NCBI GenBank assembly: GCA_963808545.1
Contig: CAWEGB010000007.1
Location: forward strand, 248,001-312,000
Direction of reading: 5' to 3'
Length of the DNA: 64,000 nucleotides
Origin: JACVRW01 sp963808545
Lineage (GTDB): Bacteria > Actinomycetota > Thermoleophilia > Solirubrobacterales > Thermoleophilaceae
Under the pieces are notes generated by a model that saw only the letters and a list, made by a program, of their open reading frames with translations, was not told the origin of the DNA and did no database searches. The translations under genes and the position numbers were made by a program. Positions 7,701 through 16,719 of the stretch are shown in pieces. Each line of letters starts with the position of its first letter. Positions within the stretch are counted from its first letter, which is position 1.

Positions 7701-9407
7701 CTAGCTCGGGTCCACGGCGGGGGCCACATCGAAGCTGAACATCATCCCGCTCTCGGTGTGCTCGGCGATGTGGCAGTGAGCCATCCACAACCCCGGGTTG
7801 GTGACGTCAAGCAGGATGTCGATCGTCTGATCGGCGCGGAGAAGAACGGTGTCTTTCCAGACGAAGTTCTCCTCGGGCTCGCCGTCGCGGCTGAGCACCA
7901 GAAAGCGCCCGGCGCCATGGATGTGGAACGGGTGATGCATCGGATGGTCCTGATCCATCTCGTTGGCCAGGCGGATCTTGATCCGGTCGCCGACGCGGAA
8001 GGCCCAGGTGATGCCGGCGTTCTCGGCCCCGGTCTCCTTGTCGATGAGCTGCCAGATCATGTTGCTCGTGTTGGTCTGGCGGTTGATCTCGGGCATCAGG
8101 TCTTCCCATTCGAGCCCATCAGCGTGGTCATGAGAGTGCTCGCCCGAGCCGGCGCCAGGGACCTTGTCGGCAGCAATCAGCTTCATCCCGCACGTCGGGC
8201 AGCTCGACGCTTCGCTGTCGGTGACCTCCGGATGCATCGGGCAGGCGTAGGAGGTCGGCGGTGGGTCAGCGGTCGGAACCAGCTTCATCCCGCATTTGGG
8301 ACAGGCGGCCGGCTCCGAGGCGGTCACCTCGGGATGCATCGGGCAGGCGTACGAGGACGCGTCCTCTGCCTCACCGCCGTAGAGGATCGGCATCTGCGAA
8401 ACGAAGGCCAGAGTCTTGTCGGGCTCGCGTTCCATGTCCGCATCGATGCGCTCGCGCTCGGCCGAGAGCTCGGGATCAACCCGGAGCTCGTTGAAGGCAG
8501 CAGCCGCCTCGCCGGCCGCTTCGCCGGAGACGGTGATTCGCCCGAGCTCGTAGGTGTGGTCGGGGGTCCGGTTCTCGAGCGTCACCTCCCCGGGCTCCTG
8601 AAAGAGGACATCTACGATTGCGCGCTCGGAGGGAGAGAGAAGGATCTCGTCGACGAACTCCTCGCGCTCCACCCGACCGCTGTCGCCACCCACCAGCTTC
8701 ATCCGCGCGCCGCTGATGCCGAAGTTGAAGATCCGGGTGTTGGCCGTGTCGACCAAGTGCAGGCGGACGACCTCGCCGACCTTGGCCTTGGCGCGGTAGT
8801 CGGTCTCGCCGTTGGTCAGCATCACGTTGCCGAAACGGCCCATGGCCGTGAAGGTCGGCCCTGAACGCTCGAACGATGCGATCTGGCCGTCCTCGATCAG
8901 GATGTCATCCAGGGTGATCGTCAACTGGCGGTCAGCCGGCGGCCAGTAGCTCGGGTCCTCGGGCTCGACGAGGATGCCCGCGTACAGGCCCATCTCCTGC
9001 GCGAAGTCCTCGCGGATGTGCGGGTGGTACCAGTAGAAGCCCGGGTCAGGGAACTGAAGCCGGTAGGTGAACCTGCCGCCATACGGAATCGGCGCCTGGG
9101 TCTCCTCGGGGACGCCGTCGAAGCGGTTCTCCAGCCTGAGTCCATGCCAGTGCAGCGTGGCCTCGACGTCGCCGAGGTTGGTGGCCTCGATCGTCACCTC
9201 GCTGTTCTGGTCGACATGGAGAGTCGGACCGGGAATCGAGCCGTTGTAGCCGAGCATCCGCACCTCGGCGTCGTTGATCCTCTTGCGCACTGGCTTGATC
9301 TCGATCTCGTAGGTCCCGTCGTGGCGGAGACGAATGACCTCGGGGCTCGTCGCCTCGTCCAGACCTTCGACGTCGGTGCTGAAGTTGACTTCGCGGCTGG
9401 TGTGCAT
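7701..9407 (-). CDS. Multicopper oxidase with two inserted heavy-metal-binding modules
   Basis: A 568-residue three-cupredoxin multicopper oxidase. Copper ligands are complete: LHWHGL (res 85-90), YWYHPH (125-130), HPMHHPFHIHG (488-498) and the type 1 site MAHCHIAEHTESGMM (542-556). Between domains 2 and 3 are two near-identical 24-residue modules, YACPMHPE to CPKCGMKL (353-376) and YACPMHPE to CPTCGMKL (387-410). These match the heavy-metal-binding domain otherwise found on copper/silver efflux proteins. A His-rich linker (HSHDHAD) follows. No signal peptide is visible, so a cytoplasmic or uncharacterised export route is implied. It shares an operon with the CzcO-like gene 17 bases upstream. 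Likely copper or metal detoxification. Confidence 0.92.
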   Translation of the reverse strand: MHTSREVNFSTDVEGLDEATSPEVIRLRHDGTYEIEIKPVRKRINDAEVRMLGYNGSIPGPTLHVDQNSEVTIEATNLGDVEATLHWHGLRLENRFDGVPEETQAPIPYGGRFTYRLQFPDPGFYWYHPHIREDFAQEMGLYAGILVEPEDPSYWPPADRQLTITLDDILIEDGQIASFERSGPTFTAMGRFGNVMLTNGETDYRAKAKVGEVVRLHLVDTANTRIFNFGISGARMKLVGGDSGRVEREEFVDEILLSPSERAIVDVLFQEPGEVTLENRTPDHTYELGRITVSGEAAGEAAAAFNELRVDPELSAERERIDADMEREPDKTLAFVSQMPILYGGEAEDASSYACPMHPEVTASEPAACPKCGMKLVPTADPPPTSYACPMHPEVTDSEASSCPTCGMKLIAADKVPGAGSGEHSHDHADGLEWEDLMPEINRQTNTSNMIWQLIDKETGAENAGITWAFRVGDRIKIRLANEMDQDHPMHHPFHIHGAGRFLVLSRDGEPEENFVWKDTVLLRADQTIDILLDVTNPGLWMAHCHIAEHTESGMMFSFDVAPAVDPS

Positions 9408-9424
9408 CTGTACCCCTCTCTAGA

Positions 9425-10504
9425 TCAAGGCCGGTGCTGGCCGTGCCGCTGAATCTGGTCGGCCAGGTAGGCCGCGTCGTCTCCTACCCAACCGATCAGC
9501 GCCGATGTCCGCGTGTATTGCCAGGTCATCCCAAGCAGATAGAGGCCCGCCGCCGCGGTCACGCCGCGGACGTGCTGGACCTGGCCTCGCTCAACCTTGA
9601 CCTCGGGGAGGTCAATCCATGAGTGGTCGATCCGGAAGCCTGTTGCCCAGACAACGCCGTCGTAATCGGCCGACTCGCCGTCCTCGAAAGTGATCGTTCG
9701 GCCGTTGGCCCCAGTGACCCGCGGACGAACGCCGACCCCGTGCCCGCGTAGCTCACGCAGGCCGCCACCGATGACCACGTCGCGCTGGGACAACCGCTGG
9801 CCGAGCCGTGACGAGACAGGCACTCGGGCCAGTCTGGTCGCGGTCAGCCACCACCAGATGTCGCGGCCCAGCGGCCGCTGTGGCAGCGTCGGCAGCTTCT
9901 CGCCGACGGCGATGTCGACCTGGCGCGACTCGCAGAGCTCGAGCGCGATCTGCTGGCCGGAATTGGCCCCGCCCACGACCAGAATCCGGCCATCGGGCAG
10001 ATCCTGGGGGCCCTGATAGGAGGCGCTGTGGAGCTGGGTCAGCTCCGGGTCCAGCTCGTTGGCCATCCCCGGCGTGAATGGAACCTGGAACGGTCCGGTG
10101 GCGACCACAACCTGCTCAGCTCGGATCGGGCCGGCGGTGGTCTCGGCGAGGTATCCGCCGTCGCCCGCTCGGCTGAGGCGAGTCACGGTCGTGTCCAGGC
10201 GGACCGGGAGCTCGAACCTCTCGACGTAGGCCTGAAGGAAGTCGGCAACATCGTCCTTCGTCGGATAGCTGTCGCGGCCGGCAGGAAACCCCATCCCCGG
10301 CAGGTTGTTGTACTGGCCCGCGGTGAACAGCTTCAGCGACTGCCAGCGCGAGCGCCACATGTGACCGACCTCCGGGTTGGCGTCCGCGATCACAAACGTG
10401 AGTCCGCGCCCGGCGAGGTGGTGGCCCATGGCCAGCCCGGCTTGGCCCCCGCCAATGACGAGGACCTCGACCCCCTCACCAGCGATCGAGCTGCCGCTTG
10501 CCAC
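9425..10504 (-). CDS. CzcO-like FAD/NADPH-dependent monooxygenase family protein
   Basis: A 359-residue flavoprotein of the flavin monooxygenase/CzcO group. The FAD motif VIGGGQAGLAMGHHL is at the N-terminus, the NADPH motif VVGGANSGQQIALEL is mid-protein, and the late YDGVVWATGFRIDHSW closes the FAD site. Shorter than Baeyer-Villiger enzymes, it fits the 350-450-residue group often encoded beside metal-resistance genes. ATG 10504 is used. It lies 17 bases before the multicopper oxidase in the same direction, so they probably form an operon, and a metal-response role is inferred from that pairing only. Confidence 0.85.
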   Translation of the reverse strand: MASGSSIAGEGVEVLVIGGGQAGLAMGHHLAGRGLTFVIADANPEVGHMWRSRWQSLKLFTAGQYNNLPGMGFPAGRDSYPTKDDVADFLQAYVERFELPVRLDTTVTRLSRAGDGGYLAETTAGPIRAEQVVVATGPFQVPFTPGMANELDPELTQLHSASYQGPQDLPDGRILVVGGANSGQQIALELCESRQVDIAVGEKLPTLPQRPLGRDIWWWLTATRLARVPVSSRLGQRLSQRDVVIGGGLRELRGHGVGVRPRVTGANGRTITFEDGESADYDGVVWATGFRIDHSWIDLPEVKVERGQVQHVRGVTAAAGLYLLGMTWQYTRTSALIGWVGDDAAYLADQIQRHGQHRP

Positions 10505-10570
10505 GCCACGAATCTAGCCGACCACAGTCGGTGCCGGCAGAGCACAATTTCGGGCATCACCTGCGGGACT

Positions 10571-10590
10571 TCGCAATTCGCGCATTGCGA
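10571..10590. repeat. 20-base inverted repeat in the 299-base gap before an MFS gene
   Basis: TCGCAAT (10571-10577) and ATTGCGA (10584-10590) form a perfect 7-base inverted repeat around a 6-base centre. It is the only strong palindrome in the 10505-10803 gap. It lies 67 bases upstream of the divergent CzcO-like gene's start and could be a regulator site for it, for the MFS gene, or both. No other feature is convincing in this gap. Confidence 0.4.
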
Positions 10591-10803
10591 TGGTGGCGAC
10601 GTGACGGTGTCCGCGGCCGAATCATCGGTCAGCCGGGTCGGGCGGTTGTGAGAAGCTCCGCCGGAATCACGCGTCCGTCATCGCGCGCCCGCCGGTAAGC
10701 GGCCATCGAGGCTCCCCACTTCATCCACTTCGCACCGTCGGGCCCGGCGCAGAAGGGGGTTGAGGACAAGCGCTGGTGGGGACTGGGGGTCATCTGCGTC
10801 GCG

Positions 10804-12237
10804 ATGTTCATCAGCGCGATGGACATGACGATCGTGAATGTCGCGCTGCCGGACATGTCGGACGACCTCGACGCCGGCATCGGCGAGCTGCAGTGGGTGC
10901 TCGACGCGTTCCTCGTCTCGCTCGCCGGTCTGTTGCTCGTCGGCAACGGGCTCGCAGACCGGTTCGGGCGCCGGCGCGTGTTCCTGCTGGGACTGCTCGG
11001 CTTCGCGGTCACGTCTGTGCTGGCGGCGGCCGCCGCTACGGTGGGCGAGCTGATCGCGGCGCGGGTACTGATGGGCGTGGCCGCGTCCTGCGTGATGCCT
11101 CCGGCGCTGTCGCTGCTGGCTGTGCTCTTCCCGCCTGAGATGCGGTCACGGGCGGCGGGTATCTGGTCTGCGGTCGCGGGGCTCGGGCTTGCGCTCGGAC
11201 CGGTCCTGGGCGGTGTGCTGGTCGACGTGGCGGGCTGGCGCTGGGTCTTCCTCGTCAACGTCCCGTTCGTGCTGCTCGCGGCCCCCCTCGGGCTGCGCTG
11301 GCTGCCGGAGTCGCGCCGCCCAGGGGTGCCTCCGCTCGACATTCCGGGCGTGGCCCTCTCCACGCTGGCGCTGGGCGGCATCGTGTTCACGCTCATCGAA
11401 GGCGTCGACGCCGGATGGACGAGCCCGGCCGTGATCATGGCTGGGATCACAGGCGTGGCCGCCGGCGTCGCGTTCGTGGCCACTGAACTCCGCCGTCGCC
11501 ACCCGCTGTTCGACGTGCGTGTGCTCGCACGCCGGCGCGTCGCGGCCGGCGCTCTCGTGATCCTCGCCGCCTACATCGCGACGCTCGGCATGCTGTTCGT
11601 CCTCCCGCAGTACGTGCAGTACGTCCAGGACGGCTCGGCGTTCGCCTCGGGCCTCGAGGTCGCGCCGTTCGGTCTCGGGCTCGGCCTTCTCGCGTCGGTG
11701 AGCGGGCGGCTCGTAGCGAGATTCGGGTCGGCTGGCGTCCTGCTTGGGGGTCTGCTCACCGCCGCGGCCGGCTTCGTTCCGCTGCTGTTCCTCACGGCCG
11801 ACAGCTCGGCCGCGCTCGTGTTGCTCGGCACCGCGCTCGTCGGTTGCGGCATCGGCGCGATGGCCCCGCCCGCGACGACGGTGATCATGAACGACGTGGG
11901 GACGGAGAAGGCCGGCGACGGGGCCGCCGTGAACCAGGTCGCGCGGCAGGTCGGCGGCGCGCTCGGTGTGGCGATCGTGGGGAGCGTGTTCGCGGCGGTC
12001 TACGCCGCCGAGATCAGCCAAGACAGCCGGGCGCCCGCGGTCGCGACGGACTCGATCGAGGACGCGACGGACGTGGCGAACCGCCTGCACGGCGCGGCAC
12101 GTGCCGACCTTCTGAACGACGCCGTCGCGAGCTTCGACGTGGCGGCTCGAGCGGGCCTTGCCGTCTGCATGACGGTCCTCCTCCTCGGGGCGGCGAGCGC
12201 GGCCGTCGGGCTGTCACGGGCATCCCCGGCCGAGTGA
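10804..12237 (+). CDS. MFS transporter, DHA2 (EmrB/QacA) type
   Basis: A 477-residue drug:H+ antiporter-2 permease with about 14 predicted membrane spans. The signature MDMTIVNVALPDM is at the start, followed by motif A (GNGLADRFGRRRVF) and AVAGLGLALGPVLGGVLVD. A long soluble insert precedes the last helix. Family members usually begin with a basic RWW-type segment before the first helix. Here KRWWGLGVICVA is present in frame just upstream, but no ATG, GTG or TTG precedes it back to the TAA at about 10697. Either ATG 10804 is used, shortening helix 1, or a start has been lost. It probably exports hydrophobic toxic compounds; no regulator gene adjoins it. Confidence 0.85.
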   Translation: MFISAMDMTIVNVALPDMSDDLDAGIGELQWVLDAFLVSLAGLLLVGNGLADRFGRRRVFLLGLLGFAVTSVLAAAAATVGELIAARVLMGVAASCVMPPALSLLAVLFPPEMRSRAAGIWSAVAGLGLALGPVLGGVLVDVAGWRWVFLVNVPFVLLAAPLGLRWLPESRRPGVPPLDIPGVALSTLALGGIVFTLIEGVDAGWTSPAVIMAGITGVAAGVAFVATELRRRHPLFDVRVLARRRVAAGALVILAAYIATLGMLFVLPQYVQYVQDGSAFASGLEVAPFGLGLGLLASVSGRLVARFGSAGVLLGGLLTAAAGFVPLLFLTADSSAALVLLGTALVGCGIGAMAPPATTVIMNDVGTEKAGDGAAVNQVARQVGGALGVAIVGSVFAAVYAAEISQDSRAPAVATDSIEDATDVANRLHGAARADLLNDAVASFDVAARAGLAVCMTVLLLGAASAAVGLSRASPAE

Positions 12238-12343
12238 CGACGCGCCTGACGCGTTTGCTCGCCGTCCGGCCGTCCCGCGTCGAGGACGTCGATGGTCAGC
12301 CCGGTCGTTGGTCAAGCGGTCCTTTGGGCGGTAGGTTCACACG

Positions 12344-13795
12344 GTGACCACGCCGCGCGTGGACCTGTGCGTCGTCGGGGCCGGGATCTCGGCCCTCAAC
12401 GCACTCGTGGTGGCGAGCGGCTACCTGGATCGCAGCCACCGCGTGGTACTGGTTGAGAAGCGGCCGGGGCCCGGCGGCATGTGGCGCGACACCTACCCCT
12501 ACGTGCGCCTGCATCAGCCTCACCCGCTCTTCACCGCGGGGGCCATCCCGTGGCAGGGCGGCCACGCCCGCTCGTACCTGGCCGCGCGCGACGAGGTCGT
12601 CGACCACTTCACCCAGGTCGTCGACGTCGTCCGCCGCCGCGTCGACGTCGACGAGCGCTACGGCTGGGAGTTCGTGTCCGACGAGGAGCAGGATGGGCGC
12701 GTGCTCGTGCGCACGCGCGATCCGGACGGCGCCGCGCACGTCGTCGACACGGCTCGGCTCATCAAGGGCTACGGCGTGGAGATCGGCCCGGATCTCCCGC
12801 TCGCGGTCACGAGCGAGCGGGTGCGGTCGATCACCCCGACCTCCCTCGACGAGCACCTCGACGAGTTGCGAGCAGATTTGGCGCCGGTGTGGATCATCGG
12901 TGGCGGCAAGACGGCGATGGACACCGCCTACCGGCTCGTCACGGAACTGCCGGGACGGGAGGTGCATATGCTGGCCGGCGCCGGTACGTTCTTCTCGTCG
13001 CGGGATCGGCTGTTCCCCCGGGGCCGTGCCCGCTGGCGGCCGCGGGCGACGCCGAACATGATCAACACCGAGTTGGCCCGCCGCTTCGACGGCACCAACG
13101 AGGACGAGGTCCGGCGCTGGCTGCGCGAGACGGTGGGCTTGAGCCTCTTGCCCGACGCGCAGAACTACCTCTTCGGCCTGCTCTCCAGTGCAGAGCTGAG
13201 GACGATCGCGAACGGGCTGGCGGCCGTCGTGCCGGGCTACCTTGTCGACGTCCGCGACCGCGGGGATGCAGCCGAGCTGGTCCTGCGCTCGGGCGAGACC
13301 CGCACGGTCCCGGCCGGGACGTGGTTGATGAACTGCACCGGGTTCTTCAAGCCGAGCGAGCGCCCGTACGAGCCGTACGCGTCGACGAGCGGGAACGTGC
13401 TCACTCTCAGCACTCGATCGGTGACCATGCTGCTGTCCTCCTTCATGGGCTACTTCATGGCCCACATGATGTTCGCCGGCAGGCTCGGGGACACGCCGCT
13501 CTACGAGCTAGACCTCTCCGGTCTGATCGAGCGGGCACGGCCGGCCATGCCCTACGTCGCCGCGACGCTGGCGACGTACAACCTCAGCCTGATGAGCGAC
13601 GCCCTACCAGGCCGGACGTTCCTGCAGTGCGGGCTGGACTTCGACCGGCTCTCCCCCGCACCGCACCGGCTCGCCGCGACAGTCGCCTTCGCCGCCCGCC
13701 ACAAGCGCGACCGCCCACACCATCAGCGCGCGCTGGACACCGTGCGCGAGCGCTTCGATATCCGCTGCGGCCCGCTCGAGGCGCTCGCCGCTTAG
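12344..13795 (+). CDS. NAD(P)/FAD-binding oxidoreductase, function unknown
   Basis: A 483-residue flavoprotein. The N-terminal dinucleotide motif is VVGAGISALNALVVAS, followed by VEKRPGPGGMWRDTYPYVRL, which resembles the FAD region of flavin monooxygenases. A second Rossmann site is WIIGGGKTAMDTAYRLV. The C-terminal half (MNCTGFFKPSERPYEPYAS, then a hydrophobic LLSSFMGYFMAHMM stretch) is not typical of named subfamilies. GTG 12344 fits because TAGGTT (12332-12337) lies six bases upstream, implying a leaderless transcript. It stands alone, so the substrate is open. Confidence 0.78.
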   Translation: MTTPRVDLCVVGAGISALNALVVASGYLDRSHRVVLVEKRPGPGGMWRDTYPYVRLHQPHPLFTAGAIPWQGGHARSYLAARDEVVDHFTQVVDVVRRRVDVDERYGWEFVSDEEQDGRVLVRTRDPDGAAHVVDTARLIKGYGVEIGPDLPLAVTSERVRSITPTSLDEHLDELRADLAPVWIIGGGKTAMDTAYRLVTELPGREVHMLAGAGTFFSSRDRLFPRGRARWRPRATPNMINTELARRFDGTNEDEVRRWLRETVGLSLLPDAQNYLFGLLSSAELRTIANGLAAVVPGYLVDVRDRGDAAELVLRSGETRTVPAGTWLMNCTGFFKPSERPYEPYASTSGNVLTLSTRSVTMLLSSFMGYFMAHMMFAGRLGDTPLYELDLSGLIERARPAMPYVAATLATYNLSLMSDALPGRTFLQCGLDFDRLSPAPHRLAATVAFAARHKRDRPHHQRALDTVRERFDIRCGPLEALAA

Positions 13796-14052
13796 CTAAG
13801 AGCACCATCGATCCATCGATAGTCCGACTGCCGGTACGGGCACGCATCTCGATTGCGATAGCGACAGCCAGCTCGCCCAAGCGACGACACGGGCCCGGCC
13901 GCGCCGCGTGCCTTCGGCATCGGATCGCCGACCAGATCCAGCAACATGGAGAGCATCTCATCGAGTGCGGCAGGTCGCGGAGCGTCGCGCGGGGCACGGG
14001 CCGGATGGGTCCTCGACTACGCTGCGATGCCATCCACCACAGGAGGCGGCCG

Positions 14053-14439
14053 ATGACGCGACAGGCAGTGTCGAGCGATGACGCCCCAGCAGCACTCGGG
14101 CCCTACAGCCAGGCGATCGTCGCCGGCGGCTTTGTCTTCTGCTCAGGCATGGCCGGGATCGATCCCGCGACGGGGACGATCCCCGAGGGCATCGAGGCCC
14201 AGACCGAGCAGGCGCTGGTCAACCTCGCCGCCGTGCTCGACGCTGCCGGCGCGTCCATGGCCGACGTGGTCAAGACCACGATCTTCTACGCCGACGTCGA
14301 GGACTTCGCCCGGCTCAACGACGTCTACGCCCGCCACATGCCCGATCCGCCGCCGGCCCGTTCCGCCCCAGCCCACGTCCATCTGCCCCGTGGCCTACTC
14401 GTCTCGATCGAGGCGATCGCCGCACTGCCGAGGGACTAG
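14053..14439 (+). CDS. ridA: RidA family protein (YjgF/UK114), enamine/imine deaminase
   Basis: A 128-residue RidA-fold protein. It carries LGPYSQAIVAGGFVFCSGMA at the start, DVVKTTIFYADVEDF in the middle and PPARSAPAHVHLP, whose Arg matches the substrate-carboxylate-binding Arg of active RidA. The family hydrolyses reactive enamines and imines made by PLP enzymes. A perfect Shine-Dalgarno sequence (AGGAGG, 14041-14046) lies six bases before ATG 14053, unusual here where many genes lack one. The upstream gap 13796-14052 has no convincing gene. Confidence 0.88.
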   Translation: MTRQAVSSDDAPAALGPYSQAIVAGGFVFCSGMAGIDPATGTIPEGIEAQTEQALVNLAAVLDAAGASMADVVKTTIFYADVEDFARLNDVYARHMPDPPPARSAPAHVHLPRGLLVSIEAIAALPRD

Positions 14440-14484
14440 AACCACGTATCCGCCAGCGGCGGCTCCGAGATAATGCCGCGGCCG

Positions 14485-14859
14485 ATGTTGCGGGGAAATG
14501 TCGAGATCGTTCGCAGGTTTCTCGTCGACGACCTCGACGAGGCGCTGACGTACGCTGACCCGGATATCGTTTGGAACCCGGTGGAGGAGTCGCCGGCGCA
14601 GGGACATGATGCAATTCGGGCCAGCACGTCGCGCTGGAAGAGCGAGTGGAACGACTACGAGCTCATTCCCGAGGAGTTCGTCGACATGGGCGACCGCGTT
14701 GTCGTGACCGTTCGCCTTCAAGCGCGTGGCCGCAAGAGCGGCGTCCCGGTCGACGCTCGCTTCTACGAGGTCTACACGCTTCGGGACGGCAAGATCGTCC
14801 GAATGGATCAGTTCGCGGAGCGCTCCGAAGCCCTGCGGGTCGTGGCGGAGCGAACGTAG
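14485..14859 (+). CDS. SnoaL-like / NTF2-fold protein
   Basis: A 124-residue NTF2-like protein beginning MLRGNVEIVRRFLVDDLDEA, the usual start of this actinobacterial group. It has YADPDIVWNPVEES, GHDAIRASTSRW, VVTVRLQARGRKSGVPVDAR and EVYTLRDGKIVRMDQF, all typical of SnoaL-type proteins. The ATG at 14485 is preferred over ATG 14473 because the family starts at M-x-x-x-N-V-E-I-V-R-R. No catalytic residues can be named; ligand-binding or isomerase roles are both possible. It sits alone between RidA and a convergent cNMP-domain protein. Confidence 0.75.
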   Translation: MLRGNVEIVRRFLVDDLDEALTYADPDIVWNPVEESPAQGHDAIRASTSRWKSEWNDYELIPEEFVDMGDRVVVTVRLQARGRKSGVPVDARFYEVYTLRDGKIVRMDQFAERSEALRVVAERT

Positions 14860-14902
14860 GCGACAGCATCGAGCAGCGACCAGCGCTTAGGGACGGCCCG
14901 GC

Positions 14903-15337
14903 CTAGGCGAGCGTCGGGTCCCTGGACAGTTCCAGAACTCGTCGTGCAAGCGCCCGCAGGATCTTGCGCTCAACACTCGGGTTCTCCTCGAGCATCTGCG
15001 TGAAGTTCTTCGGTGTGAGTACGAAGAAACGCACCGGGGTCTTTGCCGTGACGGTGGCGGTACGGGGCGTCGGCTCGAGCAGCGAGATCTCCCCGACGAA
15101 GTCCCCCGCGCCTAGCGTGGCCACGCGTCTCCCCTGTCTGGCGACATCAACCTCGCCCTCGATGAGAACGAAGAACTCGCGCCCCCGGTCGCCCTCCTTA
15201 CAGAGCACCCGCCCGGCCGGTACTTCGACATCGTCGCTCAATCGGGCGAGCTGTACCAGTTCTTTACGCGAAAGGCCCGCGAAGAGAGGGGCCCGCTTGA
15301 GCGACTCGACCTTCTTGTCCTGACTGAACAGTTTCAT
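14903..15337 (-). CDS. Single-domain cyclic-nucleotide-binding (CRP-fold) protein
   Basis: A 144-residue protein made of one cNMP-binding beta-barrel: LKRAPLFAGLSRKELVQLAR, GREFFVLIEGEVDV, LGAGDFVGEISLLEPTPRTA (the phosphate-binding cassette region) and a C-terminal helix ending RRVLELSRDP. It has no helix-turn-helix, so it is not a DNA-binding CRP. Such proteins may bind a nucleotide or act as a partner subunit. ATG 15337 begins MKLFSQDKK, the usual start of this actinobacterial group; an upstream in-frame ATG at 15409 adds an unconserved stretch. I see nothing in the 165 bases separating it from the acyl-CoA dehydrogenase. Confidence 0.8.
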   Translation of the reverse strand: MKLFSQDKKVESLKRAPLFAGLSRKELVQLARLSDDVEVPAGRVLCKEGDRGREFFVLIEGEVDVARQGRRVATLGAGDFVGEISLLEPTPRTATVTAKTPVRFFVLTPKNFTQMLEENPSVERKILRALARRVLELSRDPTLA

Positions 15338-15502
15338 CTGCGCGGGTAACCCTATTCGACGCCCGTCGCATGCCGAGGTCAGTCGACTCGGGTGGCCGGC
15401 AAAGCACACTTTCGTGCCCCGAGCGGAGCGAGGGTGTGCGAAGGGAATTTGCCGGACAGGACCCGCGCCCTGGCGGTCCCGGCCCGTGAACGCAGACAGC
15501 CG

Positions 15503-16678
15503 TCAGGCGGTCGCCGTCGCCGGCTCCTCCACATTGCGCGGCATCAGCACCTCGCGGGCGATCACCAGGCGCTGGATCTGGGACGTGCCCTCGTAGAGCT
15601 GCATGATCTTCGCGTCGCGCATCAGCTTCTCCACCGGGTATTCCTTGATGAAGCCGTAGCCGCCGTAGACCTGCACGGCGTCCACGGTCACCTCCATCGC
15701 GGTGTCCGCGGCGAAGCGCTTGGCGTGCGACGAGACGAGTGTGTTGCGCTTGCCCTGGTCGAGCTCCACGCCTGACTTCCAGGTGAGCAGGCGGGCCGCC
15801 TCGATCTTGGTGGCCATGTCGGCGATCATGAACTGGATCGCCTGGTGCATCGCGATCGGCACGCCGAACTGCACGCGCTCCTTGGCGTAGTCACGGGCGA
15901 ACTCGAATGCGGCCTGGGCGATGCCGACCGCCATGGCCGACACCCCGGGGCGGGTGCGGTCGAGCGTCATCATCGCGAGCTTGAAGCCCTTGTTCTCCTC
16001 GCCGATGAGGTGGCCGGCGGGGATCTCCACGTCGTTGAAGGAGATCATCGCGGTGTCGGATGCGCGCTGGCCGAGCTTGTCCTCCTTCTTGTCCACCACC
16101 ACGCCGTCGGCGTCACGGGGCACGATGAAGGCGGAGATGCCGCGGTGGCCGGCCTCCTTGTCGGTCTTGGCGTAGACCGTGTACCAGGCGGCGTGGCTGC
16201 CGTTGGTGATGAAGCACTTGGTGCCGTTGATGACGTACTTGTCGCCCTTCTTGACGGCGCTGGTGCGCATCCCGGAGACGTCGGACCCCGCGTCGGGCTC
16301 GGTGAGGCAGAAGGAGGCCAGCTTCGGCTCCTCGGTGAGCATCCCCAGGTACTGCTTCTTGAGCTCGTCCGAGGCACCGATCCCGACGGGCGCGGCGGCG
16401 AGGCCGTTGCACATGAGCGACGTGCCGATGCCCGAGCAGCCCCAGCCGAGCTCCTCCTCGATCAGACAACCCGTGAGGTAGTCGAGCCCCGGCCCGCCGT
16501 ACTCCTCGGGGACATGCGAGTTCATCAGGCCGAGCTCCCAGGCCTGCTCGATGATCTCGCTCGGGAAGGTGGAATCCTTGTCGAGCTCCCAGGCGACCGG
16601 CCGGATCTCCTTCTCGGCGAAGTCGTGGGCGAGCTGGCGGATGTCCTTCTGCTCGTCGGTGAGAGTGAAGTCGACCAC
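15503..16678 (-). CDS. Acyl-CoA dehydrogenase
   Basis: A 391-residue flavin-dependent acyl-CoA dehydrogenase of the short/medium-chain type. The flavin and substrate motif FCLTEPDAGSDVSG, the FITNGSHAAW beta-domain segment and the catalytic-base motif MQLYEGTSQIQRLVIAREVL are all present. Length and order match the family exactly. It introduces the alpha,beta double bond in acyl-CoA and passes electrons to ETF. GTG 16678 has AAGGAG about ten bases upstream. The leader contains an imperfect palindrome (16720-16735), so repression by a fatty-acid-type regulator is plausible. The upstream gap ends at a divergent membrane-protein gene. Confidence 0.93.
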   Translation of the reverse strand: MVDFTLTDEQKDIRQLAHDFAEKEIRPVAWELDKDSTFPSEIIEQAWELGLMNSHVPEEYGGPGLDYLTGCLIEEELGWGCSGIGTSLMCNGLAAAPVGIGASDELKKQYLGMLTEEPKLASFCLTEPDAGSDVSGMRTSAVKKGDKYVINGTKCFITNGSHAAWYTVYAKTDKEAGHRGISAFIVPRDADGVVVDKKEDKLGQRASDTAMISFNDVEIPAGHLIGEENKGFKLAMMTLDRTRPGVSAMAVGIAQAAFEFARDYAKERVQFGVPIAMHQAIQFMIADMATKIEAARLLTWKSGVELDQGKRNTLVSSHAKRFAADTAMEVTVDAVQVYGGYGFIKEYPVEKLMRDAKIMQLYEGTSQIQRLVIAREVLMPRNVEEPATATA

Positions 16679-16719
16679 TGTGCTGAGGCTCCTTGTTGGG
16701 GCGCTCCGAGCGCTCCCGA

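Noticed and set aside
8173..8364. CRISPR-like or tandem DNA repeats in the multicopper oxidase gene
   Set aside because: The two similar stretches encode a duplicated metal-binding module; there are only two copies and no spacers.
10629..10740. Minus-strand open sequence containing GAKWMKWGASMAAYRRARDD and a stop
   Set aside because: It looks protein-like but continues upstream only as an antisense frame of the MFS gene, so I cannot support a separate gene.
13796..14052. A minus-strand peptide with a plausible helix (ALDEMLSMLLDLVGDP) in the gap before ridA
   Set aside because: It has no start, quickly loses coding character and shows no family match; at most a decayed remnant.
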